A DNA stretch of 64,000 bases from Vogesella sp. LIG4 (GTDB lineage: Bacteria > Pseudomonadota > Gammaproteobacteria > Burkholderiales > Chromobacteriaceae), in NCBI RefSeq assembly GCF_900090205.1, contig NZ_LT607802.1, positions 1,311,215 to 1,375,214 on the forward strand. The letters are read 5' to 3'. The position numbers and the translations under genes were made by a program. Within the stretch, counting starts at the first letter, position 1, and every line of letters begins with the position of its first letter. This document shows positions 53,041 to 63,769 of the stretch, one piece after another. Below the pieces are notes generated by a model. The model was not told where the DNA came from and ran no database searches. It saw only the letters and a program-made list of their open reading frames with translations.

Positions 53041-53177
53041 CTATAATCTGACATATTGTCCAATAAATTGCCTTTGGACATATGTTTGCAACATGAAAAA
53101 CAATAAATTTCCGGATTTGTTTGACACAATGTCGGCGATTTCGGTAAGGTAAGCCCAGAGACATACAGGAGACAGCA
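53041..53177 (+). promoter_or_regulatory. leuA promoter region with inverted repeat
   Basis: TATAAT (53042-53047) just follows the pssA terminator. An inverted repeat catattgtccaa (53052-53063) / tttggacatatg (53073-53084) lies directly downstream, in operator position. A second perfect -35 TTGACA (53121-53126) has a weak -10 (taaggt) 18 bases later. TTGGACA recurs inside the first codons of leuA (caattggacat). The N-terminal domain of this LeuA could itself be the DNA-binding protein. Confidence 0.45.
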
Positions 53178-54968
<1,791 letters not shown>

Positions 54969-55072
54969 GGAGCGCGCAAACGCGGCGGCAGGACGTCCCA
55001 CCCGGAAAGGTTGGCCGCAGCGTTCAAGATCAAAGGCTCACAAGGCCGCCCCATCGAGGTGACTGCCCAACC

Positions 55073-55129
55073 AGGCGGACGCCGACAGCCGACCCAGGAG
55101 GTCGGCCTTGTCGCGTCCGCCTTTTGTTT
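55073..55129 (+). terminator. Long hairpin terminator after leuA
   Basis: Outer arms aggcggacgc/gcgtccgcct (55073-55082, 55113-55122), inner arms gccgacc/ggtcggc (55088-55094, 55100-55106), then tttgtttt. A 10-mer lies 54 bp upstream (55010-55019). Confidence 0.8.
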
Positions 55130-55177
55130 TGCCGTTTTGGCCGCATCTAGCGTTAATTCATCTACAGGACAGCTGTC

Positions 55178-55801
55178 GTGGCACAAGGCTATTTCATTAC
55201 CGGCACCGATACCGAGATCGGCAAGACGCACAGTGCGGTGAAGCTGGTGCAGCACCTGCAGGCGCAGGGCAAGCGGGTGCTGGCGATGAAGCCGGTGGCC
55301 TCCGGCTGCGACATCCTGCCGGACGGCAGCTGGCACAACGACGACGTGGCGCGGCTGGTGGCCGCTACCGGGCAGACAGACCTGGACCTGATGAACCCCT
55401 ACCGCTTCGTGCCGCCGGTATCGCCGCACATCGCGGCGCGTCAGGCCGGGGTGGAGATCGACCTTGCGCTGATTGCTGATCACTATCAAAGGTTGGCCGC
55501 ACAGGCCGACGTGGTGCTGGTGGAAGGCGCCGGCGGCTGGCTGGCGCCGCTGTCCGACCGCTACCGCATGCAGGAGCTGGCACAGCGGCTGCAGTTGCCG
55601 GTGATCCTGGTGGTGGGCATGCGCCTGGGCTGCATCAATCATGCGCTGCTGACGGCACAGGCCATCCAGGCTGCAGGTTGCCAGCTGGCCGGCTGGGTGG
55701 CCAACCGCGTGGTGCCCAGTCAGCTGGCCTATGCCGACAATCTGGCCACCTTGCAGCAGTACCTGGGCGAGCCGCTGCTGGAGCTGCCGTTCGAGGGCTG
55801 A
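55178..55801 (+). CDS. bioD: Dethiobiotin synthetase
   Basis: The 207 aa ATP-dependent carboxylase closes the ureido ring in biotin synthesis. The P-loop ITGTDTEIGKTHSAVKL is present, with Thr and Ile variation from the usual GTDTEVGKT. MKPVASGCD, NPYRFVPPVSPHIAARQAG and VVLVEGAGGWLAPLS are family motifs. The start is GTG 55178, 9 bases after aggac; no better ATG exists. No other bio gene is nearby. Confidence 0.92.
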   Translation: MAQGYFITGTDTEIGKTHSAVKLVQHLQAQGKRVLAMKPVASGCDILPDGSWHNDDVARLVAATGQTDLDLMNPYRFVPPVSPHIAARQAGVEIDLALIADHYQRLAAQADVVLVEGAGGWLAPLSDRYRMQELAQRLQLPVILVVGMRLGCINHALLTAQAIQAAGCQLAGWVANRVVPSQLAYADNLATLQQYLGEPLLELPFEG

Positions 55802-56101
55802 GTGGCGAGCATGCCTGGTTGCCAGGCTTCATGCCAAGTGGCTATTAATGGGCGCACGTATGCGGCAGCAATGCAAACAATGCTGTAAATGCTGCGCCGC
55901 AGCATGATAAATCCTTGTTTTTTTACGGCGAATTTCTAATCTCGTTACTGAACTGCCATTGGAATAGAGCAGAGAGCGACCGGTAATCCGGTTACAACGA
56001 GAGGATCGACACGGCAGCCTGATGCCGTAGTCAACAGAGGCCCGCGTAGTGTGGCAGCCGGTACCTGGCCGCCAAGCTGGGAGGGCCTGTAGGGAGACGC
56101 C
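55802..56101. other. Upstream region of the cytochrome oxidase cluster
   Basis: The 300 bp stretch without ORFs has an AT-rich part (cttgtttttttacggcg, about 55915-55930) and a repeat-like ccggtaatccggttac (55980-55995). A good ribosome site (gtagggag) precedes coxB. The promoter is probably near 55930-55970 but not assigned. Confidence 0.4.
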
Positions 56102-57220
56102 ATGCTTTCCCGTTATGCCCGCCTTGGGATCTGGGGGTGCGCACCGCTGTCTGCGGCCGCGTCCAGGCTGAACTTCCAGACGCCCGTTACGCAGCTGGCC
56201 CAAGAAGTCTACGACATGCACTTGCTGCTGCTGTACATCACCGGCGCCATTTTCGTGCTGGTGTTTGTCGTGATGTTCTGGGCCATCCTGCACCACCGCA
56301 AATCCGTCGGCCACCAGGCCAAGCATTTCCATGAGAACACCACGGTCGAGATCGTCTGGACGGTTATTCCGTTCCTGATCCTGGTGGGCATGGCACTGCC
56401 TGCCACCCGGCTGATCCTGCAGCAGAAAAGCAGCGCCGGCGCGGAAATGACCATCAAGGTCACCGGTTACCAGTGGAAGTGGCAGTACGACTACCTGGAC
56501 CAGAACCTGCGCTTCATGAGCCACCTGGCCACACCGCACGATGCCATCGTCAATGCGGCCAATCTTAGCGACAACTACCTGCTGGAAGTGGACGAGCCGC
56601 TGGTGGTGCCAACCGGCGCCAAGGTGCGGCTGCTGCTCACCGCCAGCGACGTGATCCACTCCTGGTGGGTGCCGCAGCTGGGCGTGAAACAGGATGCGAT
56701 CCCGGGTTTCGTGCGTGATGCCTGGTTCAAGGTGGACAAGCCGGGCATCTACCGCGGGCAGTGCACCGAGCTGTGCGGCAAGGACCATGGCTTCATGCCC
56801 ATCGTGGTGCTGGCCAAAACGCCGGAGGAATACCAGCAGTGGCTGGCCGCCAAGCAGAAGGCCGCCGCCGCCAGTGCCGACGACCCCAACAAGATCTGGA
56901 AGCTGGAAGACCTGAAGGCGCGTGGCGAGAAGGTGTTCAGCCAGAACTGCGTAGCCTGCCACCAGGCCAACGGCAAGGGTATTCCGGGCTCCTTCCCGGC
57001 GCTGGATGGCTCCAAGATCGCTACCACCGACAAGCCGGCGCATATCGAAATCGTACTCAACGGCAGCAAGCGCAACCCGGCAATGCAGGCCTGGGGCAAG
57101 CAGCTGTCGGATACCGACATTGCAGCGGTAATCACCTACGAGCGTAATGCGTGGGGCAACCATACCGGCGACGTGGTGCAGCCCAAGGAAATCAAGGCTG
57201 CCCGTGGCGGCAAGGCGTAA
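56102..57220 (+). CDS. coxB: Cytochrome c oxidase subunit II with fused cytochrome c domain
   Basis: The 372 aa caa3-type subunit has an N-terminal leader and two membrane helices (about 40-110), then the periplasmic Cu-A domain. Cu-A ligands lie in CTELCGKDHGFM (Cys221, Cys225) with WWVPQ upstream. A C-terminal cytochrome c domain follows with heme motif CVACH (Cys283, Cys286, His287) and the axial Met region RNPAMQAWGKQLSD. It accepts electrons from cytochrome c and passes them to subunit I. First gene of the oxidase cluster; RBS gtagggag is 7 bases before ATG. Confidence 0.96.
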   Translation: MLSRYARLGIWGCAPLSAAASRLNFQTPVTQLAQEVYDMHLLLLYITGAIFVLVFVVMFWAILHHRKSVGHQAKHFHENTTVEIVWTVIPFLILVGMALPATRLILQQKSSAGAEMTIKVTGYQWKWQYDYLDQNLRFMSHLATPHDAIVNAANLSDNYLLEVDEPLVVPTGAKVRLLLTASDVIHSWWVPQLGVKQDAIPGFVRDAWFKVDKPGIYRGQCTELCGKDHGFMPIVVLAKTPEEYQQWLAAKQKAAAASADDPNKIWKLEDLKARGEKVFSQNCVACHQANGKGIPGSFPALDGSKIATTDKPAHIEIVLNGSKRNPAMQAWGKQLSDTDIAAVITYERNAWGNHTGDVVQPKEIKAARGGKA

Positions 57221-57230
57221 GGAGGGGATG

Positions 57231-58862
57231 ATGGCGATTGCAGAAACCACCCACGCCGGCCACGGCGAACATCATGGCAAGCCGCACGGCATCGGCCGCT
57301 GGCTGTATGCCACCAACCACAAGGATATCGGCACGCTGTACCTGTGGTTTGCGTTCTCGATGTTCATCACCGGCGGCATCCTGGCGTTGTGCATCCGCGC
57401 CGAGCTGTTCCGCCCCGGGCTGCAGTTCTTCCAGCCCGAGCTGTTCAACCAGTTCACCACCCTGCACGGGCTGATCATGGTGTTCGGCGCCATCATGCCG
57501 GCCTTCACCGGGCTGGCCAACTGGATGCTGCCGCTGATGATAGGCGCGCCGGACATGGCGTTTGCGCGCATGAACAACTGGAGCTTCTGGCTGCTGCCAC
57601 CGGCTGCCGCGCTGCTGATGCTGTCGTTCATCGTGCCCGGTGGCGCCGCCGCTGCCGGCTGGACGCTGTATGCGCCGCTAGCCACCCAGATGGGCATGGG
57701 CATGGATTTCACCATCTTTGCCATCCACATCATGGGGGTAAGCTCGGTGATGGGCTCGATCAACATCATCGTCACCATCCTTAACCTGCGCGCGCCGGGC
57801 ATGACGCTGATGAAGATGCCGATGTTCGCCTGGGCCACCCTGATCACCGCCTACCTGATCATTGCAGTAATGCCGGTGCTGGCCGGGGTGGTAACCATGG
57901 TGCTGACCGACAGGCACTTCGGCACCCACTTCTTCAACGCCGCCGGCGGTGGCGACCCGATCCTGTACCAGCACATCTTCTGGTTCTTCGGCCACCCCGA
58001 GGTGTACATCATGGCGCTGCCGGCGTTCGGCATCGTCAGCCAGGTGATTCCAGCCTTCGCCCGCAAGCCACTGTTCGGCTACACCTCGATGGTGTACGCC
58101 ACCAGTTCCATCGGTATCCTCAGCTTCATGGTATGGGCGCACCACATGTTCGTTACCGGCATGCCGGCCACCGCGCAGCTGTTCTTCATGTACGCCACCA
58201 TGCTGATCGCCGTGCCCACCGGGGTGAAAGTGTTCAACTGGGTCGCCACCATGTGGGAAGGCAGCATGAGCTTTGAAACACCGATGCTGTTTGCGGTGGG
58301 CTTCATCCTGCTGTTCACCATCGGCGGCCTGTCCGGGGTGACGCTGAGCATTGCCGCAGTGGATATCCAGCTGCACGGCACCTATTACGTGGTGGCGCAT
58401 TTCCACTACGTACTGGTGGCCGGCGCCTTGTTCAGCCTGTTCGCGGCCATCTACTACTGGTTCCCCAAGATGACCGGGCGCATGTACAACGAGAAGCTGG
58501 GCAAGTTCCACTTCTGGTGGTCGATGATCTGGTTCAACGTCACCTTCTTCCCGATGCACTTCCTTGGTCTGGCCGGCATGCCGCGCCGCATTCCCGACTA
58601 CAACCTGCAGTTTGCCGATTTCAACGCCATCGCCAGCGTGGGGGCGTTCTGTTTCGGCCTGGGGCAGCTGATTTTCCTCTACAACATCATTACCAGCATG
58701 CGTAGCGGCCCGCTTGCCCCGGAGCACCCGTGGGAAGGCGCCAATACCCTGGAATGGCATATCCCGACACCGGCGCCGTACCACAGCTTTGTCGAGGCGC
58801 CGACGGTAGAGGTGGGAGAGAACGGGGTGATCAAGTCGGTACAGGGTGGAAAGCATCACTGA
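57231..58862 (+). CDS. coxA: Cytochrome c oxidase subunit I
   Basis: The 543 aa (or 544 if ATG 57228 is used) twelve-helix protein carries heme a and the heme a3-CuB centre. TTLHGLIMVFGAIMPAFTGLANWM holds a heme a ligand His. HIFWFFGHPEVYIMALPAFG holds the CuB/Tyr-crosslink His. MVWAHHMFVTGM has two CuB His, and VVAHFHYVLVAGALF has the remaining heme ligands. It is one of a dozen genes in the oxidase cluster. GGAGG ends 6 bases before ATG 57231, which is preferred. Confidence 0.97.
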   Translation: MAIAETTHAGHGEHHGKPHGIGRWLYATNHKDIGTLYLWFAFSMFITGGILALCIRAELFRPGLQFFQPELFNQFTTLHGLIMVFGAIMPAFTGLANWMLPLMIGAPDMAFARMNNWSFWLLPPAAALLMLSFIVPGGAAAAGWTLYAPLATQMGMGMDFTIFAIHIMGVSSVMGSINIIVTILNLRAPGMTLMKMPMFAWATLITAYLIIAVMPVLAGVVTMVLTDRHFGTHFFNAAGGGDPILYQHIFWFFGHPEVYIMALPAFGIVSQVIPAFARKPLFGYTSMVYATSSIGILSFMVWAHHMFVTGMPATAQLFFMYATMLIAVPTGVKVFNWVATMWEGSMSFETPMLFAVGFILLFTIGGLSGVTLSIAAVDIQLHGTYYVVAHFHYVLVAGALFSLFAAIYYWFPKMTGRMYNEKLGKFHFWWSMIWFNVTFFPMHFLGLAGMPRRIPDYNLQFADFNAIASVGAFCFGLGQLIFLYNIITSMRSGPLAPEHPWEGANTLEWHIPTPAPYHSFVEAPTVEVGENGVIKSVQGGKHH

Positions 58863-58863
58863 T

Positions 58864-59412
58864 ATGGAACAGCGCCAGCTAGTGCCTGCCCGCGACAACC
58901 GCGCCCTGCTGTTGAAGCTCAGCGTGGTGGCTTGCGCCATGTTCGCATTCGCCTGGGGGCTTATCCCGGTGTACGACGCGCTGTGCAAGGTTACCGGGCT
59001 GAACAAGCTGCTGGTGCCGGACTCGGTAGCGGCCGCGCCAGCCAGCAGCCGCAGCCAGGCAGCACCGCTGACGCTCACCTTCGACGCCACGGTGCAGCCG
59101 GGCCTGCCGTGGGAAGTGCGGCCGCTGGTGTCCAGCTTGCAGGCGCGCCCAGGCGAGTTCGTGCGGGTGGATTATGAAATCACCAATGCCAGCAACCGCC
59201 ATGTGGTCGGGCAGGCGATACCCCGCTACCTGCCGGCGGCGGCGGCAGAGTACGTGAAGAAACTGGATTGCTTCTGTTTTGCGCAGCAGGCATTCGAACC
59301 GGGGCAGACCAAGCGCTTTCCGGTGGTGTTCGTGGTGGACAAGAGCATTCCCGCCGGCATCGACAGCATTACGCTGGCGTATACCATTTTCGATGTGCCG
59401 GGGCGCTCATGA
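58864..59412 (+). CDS. ctaG: Cytochrome c oxidase assembly protein CtaG (Cox11)
   Basis: The 182 aa protein inserts copper into the CuB site. One N-terminal helix (about 17-40, LLKLSVVACAMFAFAWGLIPVYDALCKVTGLN) anchors it. The periplasmic domain has the copper-binding LDCFCFAQQAFEPG motif. The start is ATG 58864, 1 base after the coxA stop. The stop overlaps the next gene (ATGA). Confidence 0.95.
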   Translation: MEQRQLVPARDNRALLLKLSVVACAMFAFAWGLIPVYDALCKVTGLNKLLVPDSVAAAPASSRSQAAPLTLTFDATVQPGLPWEVRPLVSSLQARPGEFVRVDYEITNASNRHVVGQAIPRYLPAAAAEYVKKLDCFCFAQQAFEPGQTKRFPVVFVVDKSIPAGIDSITLAYTIFDVPGRS

Positions 59413-59588
59413 AGCTCCCGCTGCAAGCCCTGCGTGCCGTTTTCTCGGCCTTCATCGGCATCCGCAAGGGGCAGGAAGCCAGACAGGACAGCAAGCTGAG
59501 CTTTGCGGATGTGGTGACCGCCGCCATCGTGCTGGCGGCCTTGCTGATCGGATTGTTGCTGTTGCTGGTGCATCTGGTGACGTCATGA
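59409..59588 (+). CDS. DUF2970 small membrane protein
   Basis: The 59 aa protein has the DUF2970 pattern: LRAVFSAFIGIRKGQEARQDSKLSFADVVTAAIVLAALLIGLLLLLV, with one C-terminal helix. The function is unknown; it is conserved next to ctaG in betaproteobacterial oxidase clusters. It starts inside the ctaG stop and ends 28 bp before ctaE. Confidence 0.85.
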   Translation: MKLPLQALRAVFSAFIGIRKGQEARQDSKLSFADVVTAAIVLAALLIGLLLLLVHLVTS

Positions 59589-59616
59589 ACCGGATGCGGC
59601 CGCCAAGGAGAGGGTA

Positions 59617-60474
59617 ATGATAAAACAACACGAGCAGAGCCATTATTTCGTGCCGGACCCGTCCCGCTGGCCCATCATCGGCTCGCTGGCGCTGTTCTGC
59701 CTGGGGTTGGGAGCGGCCTTCGCCGTCAACAGCATGGCGGTGGGCAAGCTGGGCTTGCTGGCCGGTTTTGCCATCCTGTTCTGGATGCTGTTCGGCTGGT
59801 TCGGTGATGTGATCCGCGAGAGCCTGGCCGGGCGCTATCACGGCTGGGAGGATCACTCCTTCCGCTGGGGCATGGGCTGGTTCATCTTCTCCGAAGTGAT
59901 GTTCTTTGCCGCCTTTTTCGGCGCGCTGTTCTATGTGCGGACGATCTCGGTGCCGGAGCTGGGCAACGACCTGCACAAGCTCTTGTACCCGGATTTCACT
60001 CCCAGCTGGCCACTGGTCACCGGGCCGGGCATGACCGCGCATTACGAGGCGATGGAAGCCTGGGGGCTGCCGGCGGTTAACACCCTGATCCTGTTGAGTT
60101 CCGGCGCCACGCTGACCTGGGCGCATTGGGGCCTGCTGGCCGGCAAGCGCCGGCAACTGGCTACCGGGCTGGGCATCACCGTGCTGCTGGGCGCGTCCTT
60201 CCTGAGCCTGCAGATGTACGAATACGCGCACGCCATGCGCGAGATGGGGCTGAGTCTGGCATCCGGCGCCTATGGCATGACCTTCTTCATGCTGACCGGT
60301 TTTCACGGCCTGCATGTATTCCTGGGCGCCATCATGCTGTCGGTGATGTGGCTGCGGGTGCAGCGCGGGCATTTCAGTGCCGAGCACCATTTCGCCTTCG
60401 AGGCGGCTGCCTGGTACTGGCACTTCGTGGATGTGGTGTGGCTGATCCTGTTCGTGTTCGTGTACTGGTTGTAG
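59617..60474 (+). CDS. ctaE: Cytochrome c oxidase subunit III
   Basis: The 285 aa protein has seven predicted helices. SEVMFFAAFFGALFYVRTISVPE, GFHGLHVFLGAIMLSVMWLRVQRGHFSAEHHFAFEAAAWYWHFVDVVWLILFVFVYW and DHSFRWGMGWFIFSEV are diagnostic of subunit III. It stabilises subunit I in turnover. An RBS aaggagagg precedes ATG 59617. The end is convergent with a small minus-strand gene 6 bp away. Confidence 0.96.
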   Translation: MIKQHEQSHYFVPDPSRWPIIGSLALFCLGLGAAFAVNSMAVGKLGLLAGFAILFWMLFGWFGDVIRESLAGRYHGWEDHSFRWGMGWFIFSEVMFFAAFFGALFYVRTISVPELGNDLHKLLYPDFTPSWPLVTGPGMTAHYEAMEAWGLPAVNTLILLSSGATLTWAHWGLLAGKRRQLATGLGITVLLGASFLSLQMYEYAHAMREMGLSLASGAYGMTFFMLTGFHGLHVFLGAIMLSVMWLRVQRGHFSAEHHFAFEAAAWYWHFVDVVWLILFVFVYWL

Positions 60475-60480
60475 CGGCGG

Positions 60481-60660
60481 CTACCAGTTTCCCCAGAGCT
60501 TGCCGGCCATCACCAGGGCGAACAGGCTGATCGACAGCACCACGCGCAGGGTCAGTGCCTTCACGGTGCGACGCGGGTCACCGCCGCGGGTCAGTGAACG
60601 CAGTGCATAGGCCAGTGAACCGATAATGAGCAACAACAGCAACGGTACGATCACATTCAT
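60481..60660 (-). CDS. DUF2909 small membrane protein
   Basis: The 59 aa product MNVIVPLLLLLIIGSLAYALRSLTRG with GDPRRTVKALTLRVVLSISLFALVMAGKLWGNW is the twin-helix DUF2909 family, often found in cox clusters. It is encoded opposite to the surrounding genes and its ATG (60660) overlaps the SURF1 ATG (60659) on the other strand. The role is unknown. Confidence 0.85.
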   Translation of the reverse strand: MNVIVPLLLLLIIGSLAYALRSLTRGGDPRRTVKALTLRVVLSISLFALVMAGKLWGNW

Positions 60661-61369
60661 GGCGGTTTCTCGTTCAGGGGCACCCTCCCAGTCTAGACGT
60701 CCGCGCAGTGGCCTGTGGCTGTTGTTGCTGGCGCTGGTGCCGCTGGCGCTGGCGGTGTGGCAATACCAGCGCGGCGAGCAGCGCACGGCGCAGCTGGCGG
60801 CGTTCGAGCGTGCGGCCAACCTGCCGCCGCGGCACCTGGCGGAAATCGCCCTGCAGGCGGAGCCGAACGGGCAGCGGGTATGGCTGACGGTGCGCGACAG
60901 CAAGCCCTCGGTGCGCATCGCCGGTGCCTTGCTCGACGAGCGCGACGGCGTGCGCGAATGGCAGGCGGTGCAGTTGCTGGATGGCAGCTGGGTGGTGGTG
61001 GACCGCGGCTGGCTGCCGCGCCCGGTGGGCATCATGAGCTTGCCGCTGCCTGTCGGCCGGCTGTCCGGGCGCTGGGTGCCGCACCCCCGGCCCTACCTGC
61101 TCAGCAAGGCGCGCATCGGGCTGGAAGGTGAGGTGGATGCGCTGGACTGGGCGGCGCTGGCCGCCAGCCTGCCGGGGCATCTGCGTGACGGGCTGGTGGT
61201 GCTGGAGCCCACCTTACGGCCCTATACCACCTGGCCGGTGAAGCCGGCATTCGATCCGCAGCGGCACTACGCCTATGCGCTGCAGTGGCTGCTGATGGCG
61301 CTGTGCATGGTGGTATTGGCGCTGATGATGAGGAGGAGACAGCATGCAAGTCGCACTGGGCAAGACTGA
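60659..61369 (+). CDS. SURF1 family cytochrome oxidase assembly protein
   Basis: The 236 aa protein has an N-terminal helix (LWLLLLALVPLALAVWQYQRGEQR), a periplasmic domain and a C-terminal helix (HYAYALQWLLMALCMVVLALMM). It shows the SURF1 motif VVDRGWLP. It assists heme a insertion in subunit I. Upstream of ATG 60659 there is no clear ribosome site and the start overlaps the opposing gene's start codon, so the exact start is uncertain. It overlaps the next gene by 26 bp. Confidence 0.82.
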   Translation: MAVSRSGAPSQSRRPRSGLWLLLLALVPLALAVWQYQRGEQRTAQLAAFERAANLPPRHLAEIALQAEPNGQRVWLTVRDSKPSVRIAGALLDERDGVREWQAVQLLDGSWVVVDRGWLPRPVGIMSLPLPVGRLSGRWVPHPRPYLLSKARIGLEGEVDALDWAALAASLPGHLRDGLVVLEPTLRPYTTWPVKPAFDPQRHYAYALQWLLMALCMVVLALMMRRRQHASRTGQD

Positions 61370-61796
61370 TATGCGGCCGTTGTGGTGGATGCTGCTGCTG
61401 GCCCTGCTGCCGGTGGTGGGCTCCACCTGGCTGTATTTCGGCTGGCAGCCGGCAAGCAGCCGCAGTGTCGGCACGCTAGTCGTGCAGCCGCTGCCGACTG
61501 TGCAGGCGCAAGGCTGGCCGGCCGGGCGCTGGGCTCTGCTGTCGCTGGGGGCGGGCTGCGATGCGGCCTGTGAGCAGCGGCAGTTTGCCATGCGGCAGAT
61601 CCGTACTGCCCAGGGCGAGGATGCACAGCGGCTGCAGCTGGTGCGGCAGCCCAATCGTGCCGGCTTGCGCGAGGATGGCTTTTACCTGGTGGACCCGATG
61701 CGCAATCTGGTGCTGTTCTACCCGGACGGCACCGCGCCCACGGCGATCATCCGCGAAATCACCAGAGTGCTGAAAACCAATAACGGCCTCGGCTGA
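61344..61796 (+). CDS. Small cytochrome oxidase cluster membrane protein
   Basis: The 150 aa product has one N-terminal helix ([23 protein letters not shown]) and a periplasmic domain with a CDAAC pair ([29 protein letters not shown]). The CxxxC spacing recalls SCO-type thioredoxin folds, and [19 protein letters not shown] fits such a fold. It is conserved between surf1 and ctaA in related clusters. The function is unknown; possibly a copper or redox chaperone. Confidence 0.65.
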   Translation: MQVALGKTDMRPLWWMLLLALLPVVGSTWLYFGWQPASSRSVGTLVVQPLPTVQAQGWPAGRWALLSLGAGCDAACEQRQFAMRQIRTAQGEDAQRLQLVRQPNRAGLREDGFYLVDPMRNLVLFYPDGTAPTAIIREITRVLKTNNGLG

Positions 61797-61847
61797 GCGT
61801 CGAACTTGCGGCCAACTGTGCCGCCCATGCTGCAACAGGGGGATGTC

Positions 61848-62879
61848 ATGAAACGTCTGCTGCTGTTTGCCTTGCTGCTGGCCTGCATCGTGGTGCCGCT
61901 GGGTGCCTATGTCCGGCTGTCCGACGCCGGCCTGGGCTGCCCGGACTGGCCCGGCTGTTATGGCCACCTTTCCCCGCATCATGCCGCCGACGATATCCGC
62001 CAGGCCATGGCCGTGCAGCCGGACGGGCCGGTATCCCCTGCCAAGGCGTGGAAGGAGATGACCCACCGCTACCTGGCTGCCACGCTGGGCCTGCTGGTGT
62101 TGTGCACGGCAATTGTTGCCTGGCGGCAGCGCCGGCACCGGCTGGCGGCCAGCGGCCTGCTGGCGCTGCTGGTGCTGCAGGGGCTGCTGGGCATGTGGAC
62201 CGTCACCCTGCTGCTCAAGCCGGCGGTGGTGACGGCGCATCTGCTGGGTGGCATGAGCATCGTGTCACTGTTGGCCGCATCGCGCTTTGCCGCACCCACG
62301 CCACGAGCGGTGCCGCGGCGCGTGGGCTGGCTGCTGTGGCTGCTGCCGCTGCTGGTGCTGGCGCAGATCGCGCTGGGCGGCTGGGTATCCAGCAACTACG
62401 CGGCACTGGCCTGCCAGGGCTTCCCCAGCTGCAACGGCAGCTACCTGCCGGACGACATGCAGTTTGCCGGCGCCTTCCACTGGCAGCGGGTGCTGGGGGA
62501 GAGCGCCGACGGCTCTCCGTTGCTGTTCAGCCAGCTGACCGCCATTCACTGGCTGCACCGGCTGGGCGCGCTGCTGCTGACGCTGCTGTTGCTGGCAGCC
62601 ATCCAGGCTGGCTGGCGCGTAGCGGCGCTGCGGCCGCGTTTGCGGTTGCTGGCGGCTGCGCTGGTGCTGCAACTATTGCTGGGTGCGGCCAACGTACTGC
62701 TGCAATTGCCGCTGCCGGTGGCGGTGGCGCACAACATCGGCGCCATGCTGCTGCTGGCCAGCACCATGTCGCTGGCGTTCAGCGTCCGGCCACAAGTCAT
62801 GCCGCAGCCGCGCGCCGTGACGATAGCGCGGCAGCGCCTGCGCAAACCACGCGGAAGGAGCACCACATGGCCAGCCTGA
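61848..62879 (+). CDS. ctaA: Heme A synthase (CtaA/Cox15)
   Basis: The 343 aa, eight-helix protein oxidises heme O to heme A. Family motifs include [67 protein letters not shown] and [12 protein letters not shown] with conserved His. Cys pairs near the loops are typical of the class with two pairs. The ATG follows gggggatgtc and overlaps ctaB by 13 bp. Three 10-mer copies lie in or close to it. Confidence 0.94.
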   Translation: MKRLLLFALLLACIVVPLGAYVRLSDAGLGCPDWPGCYGHLSPHHAADDIRQAMAVQPDGPVSPAKAWKEMTHRYLAATLGLLVLCTAIVAWRQRRHRLAASGLLALLVLQGLLGMWTVTLLLKPAVVTAHLLGGMSIVSLLAASRFAAPTPRAVPRRVGWLLWLLPLLVLAQIALGGWVSSNYAALACQGFPSCNGSYLPDDMQFAGAFHWQRVLGESADGSPLLFSQLTAIHWLHRLGALLLTLLLLAAIQAGWRVAALRPRLRLLAAALVLQLLLGAANVLLQLPLPVAVAHNIGAMLLLASTMSLAFSVRPQVMPQPRAVTIARQRLRKPRGRSTTWPA

Positions 62880-63769
62880 CCCTGCAGCCGGCACGCCAGC
62901 ACTGGCGCGCCATGTGGCAGCTCACCAAGCCGCGGGTAGTGCTGCTGATCGTGTTCTGCGCGGTGATCGGCATGCTGCTGGCGGTACCGGGCACGCCGGA
63001 CCTGCCGCGCATGTTGGCCGCAACGGCGGGAATTGCGCTGGTGGCGGGGGCTGCGGCCATGATCAACTGCCTGGTGGAGCGCACCATCGATGCGCGCATG
63101 CGCCGCACCGCCTGGCGTGCCACCGCGCGCGGCGAGGCAGGCACCGTCGCCACGCTGCTGGTGGCGTTGACGGCGCTGGGGCTGGGCATGGCCTTGCTGA
63201 TTGCGCTGGTCAACACGCTGACTGCCTGGCTGACGCTGGGGACGTTTGTCGGCTACGCCATCGTCTACACCCTGCTGCTCAAACCGAACACGCCGCAGAA
63301 CATCGTGATCGGCGGCGCCAGCGGCGCCATGCCGCCGCTGCTGGGCTGGGCAGCAATGACCGGCGATGTCAGCGCCATGGCCATGCTGCTGTTCCTGATC
63401 ATCTATGCCTGGACGCCGCCGCATTTCTGGGCGCTGGCGTTGTACCGGCGCGACGACTACCAGCGCGCCGGCCTGCCGATGCTGCCGGTGACGCACGGCG
63501 CGCGCTTCACCACGCTGTCCATCGTGCTGTATACCGTGCTGCTGCTGGCGGTGTCCGTGCTGCCGGTGGCGCTGCGCGCCAGTGGCGTGCTGTACCTGCT
63601 GGCAGCCCTGCTGCTGGGTGGGCGCTTTTTGTGGCTTGCGGTACGTTTGCATCGAAACTATTCTGACGAGCTGTCGCGCCACTGCTTCCGCTGGTCCATC
63701 CATTACCTGAGCTGGCTGTTTGCGGCGCTGCTGCTTGATCACTATTTTTTCTTTGCACTGCGATTCTGA
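62867..63769 (+). CDS. ctaB: Heme O synthase (protoheme IX farnesyltransferase)
   Basis: The 300 aa UbiA-family prenyltransferase has about eight helices. [23 protein letters not shown] and the Asp-rich [20 protein letters not shown] (N-x3-E/D-x3-D) motif bind the farnesyl diphosphate. [30 protein letters not shown] and [32 protein letters not shown] are also diagnostic. It starts inside ctaA with AAGGAG 7 bases upstream, so the two are translationally coupled. It supplies heme O to CtaA. Confidence 0.95.
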   Translation: MASLTLQPARQHWRAMWQLTKPRVVLLIVFCAVIGMLLAVPGTPDLPRMLAATAGIALVAGAAAMINCLVERTIDARMRRTAWRATARGEAGTVATLLVALTALGLGMALLIALVNTLTAWLTLGTFVGYAIVYTLLLKPNTPQNIVIGGASGAMPPLLGWAAMTGDVSAMAMLLFLIIYAWTPPHFWALALYRRDDYQRAGLPMLPVTHGARFTTLSIVLYTVLLLAVSVLPVALRASGVLYLLAALLLGGRFLWLAVRLHRNYSDELSRHCFRWSIHYLSWLFAALLLDHYFFFALRF

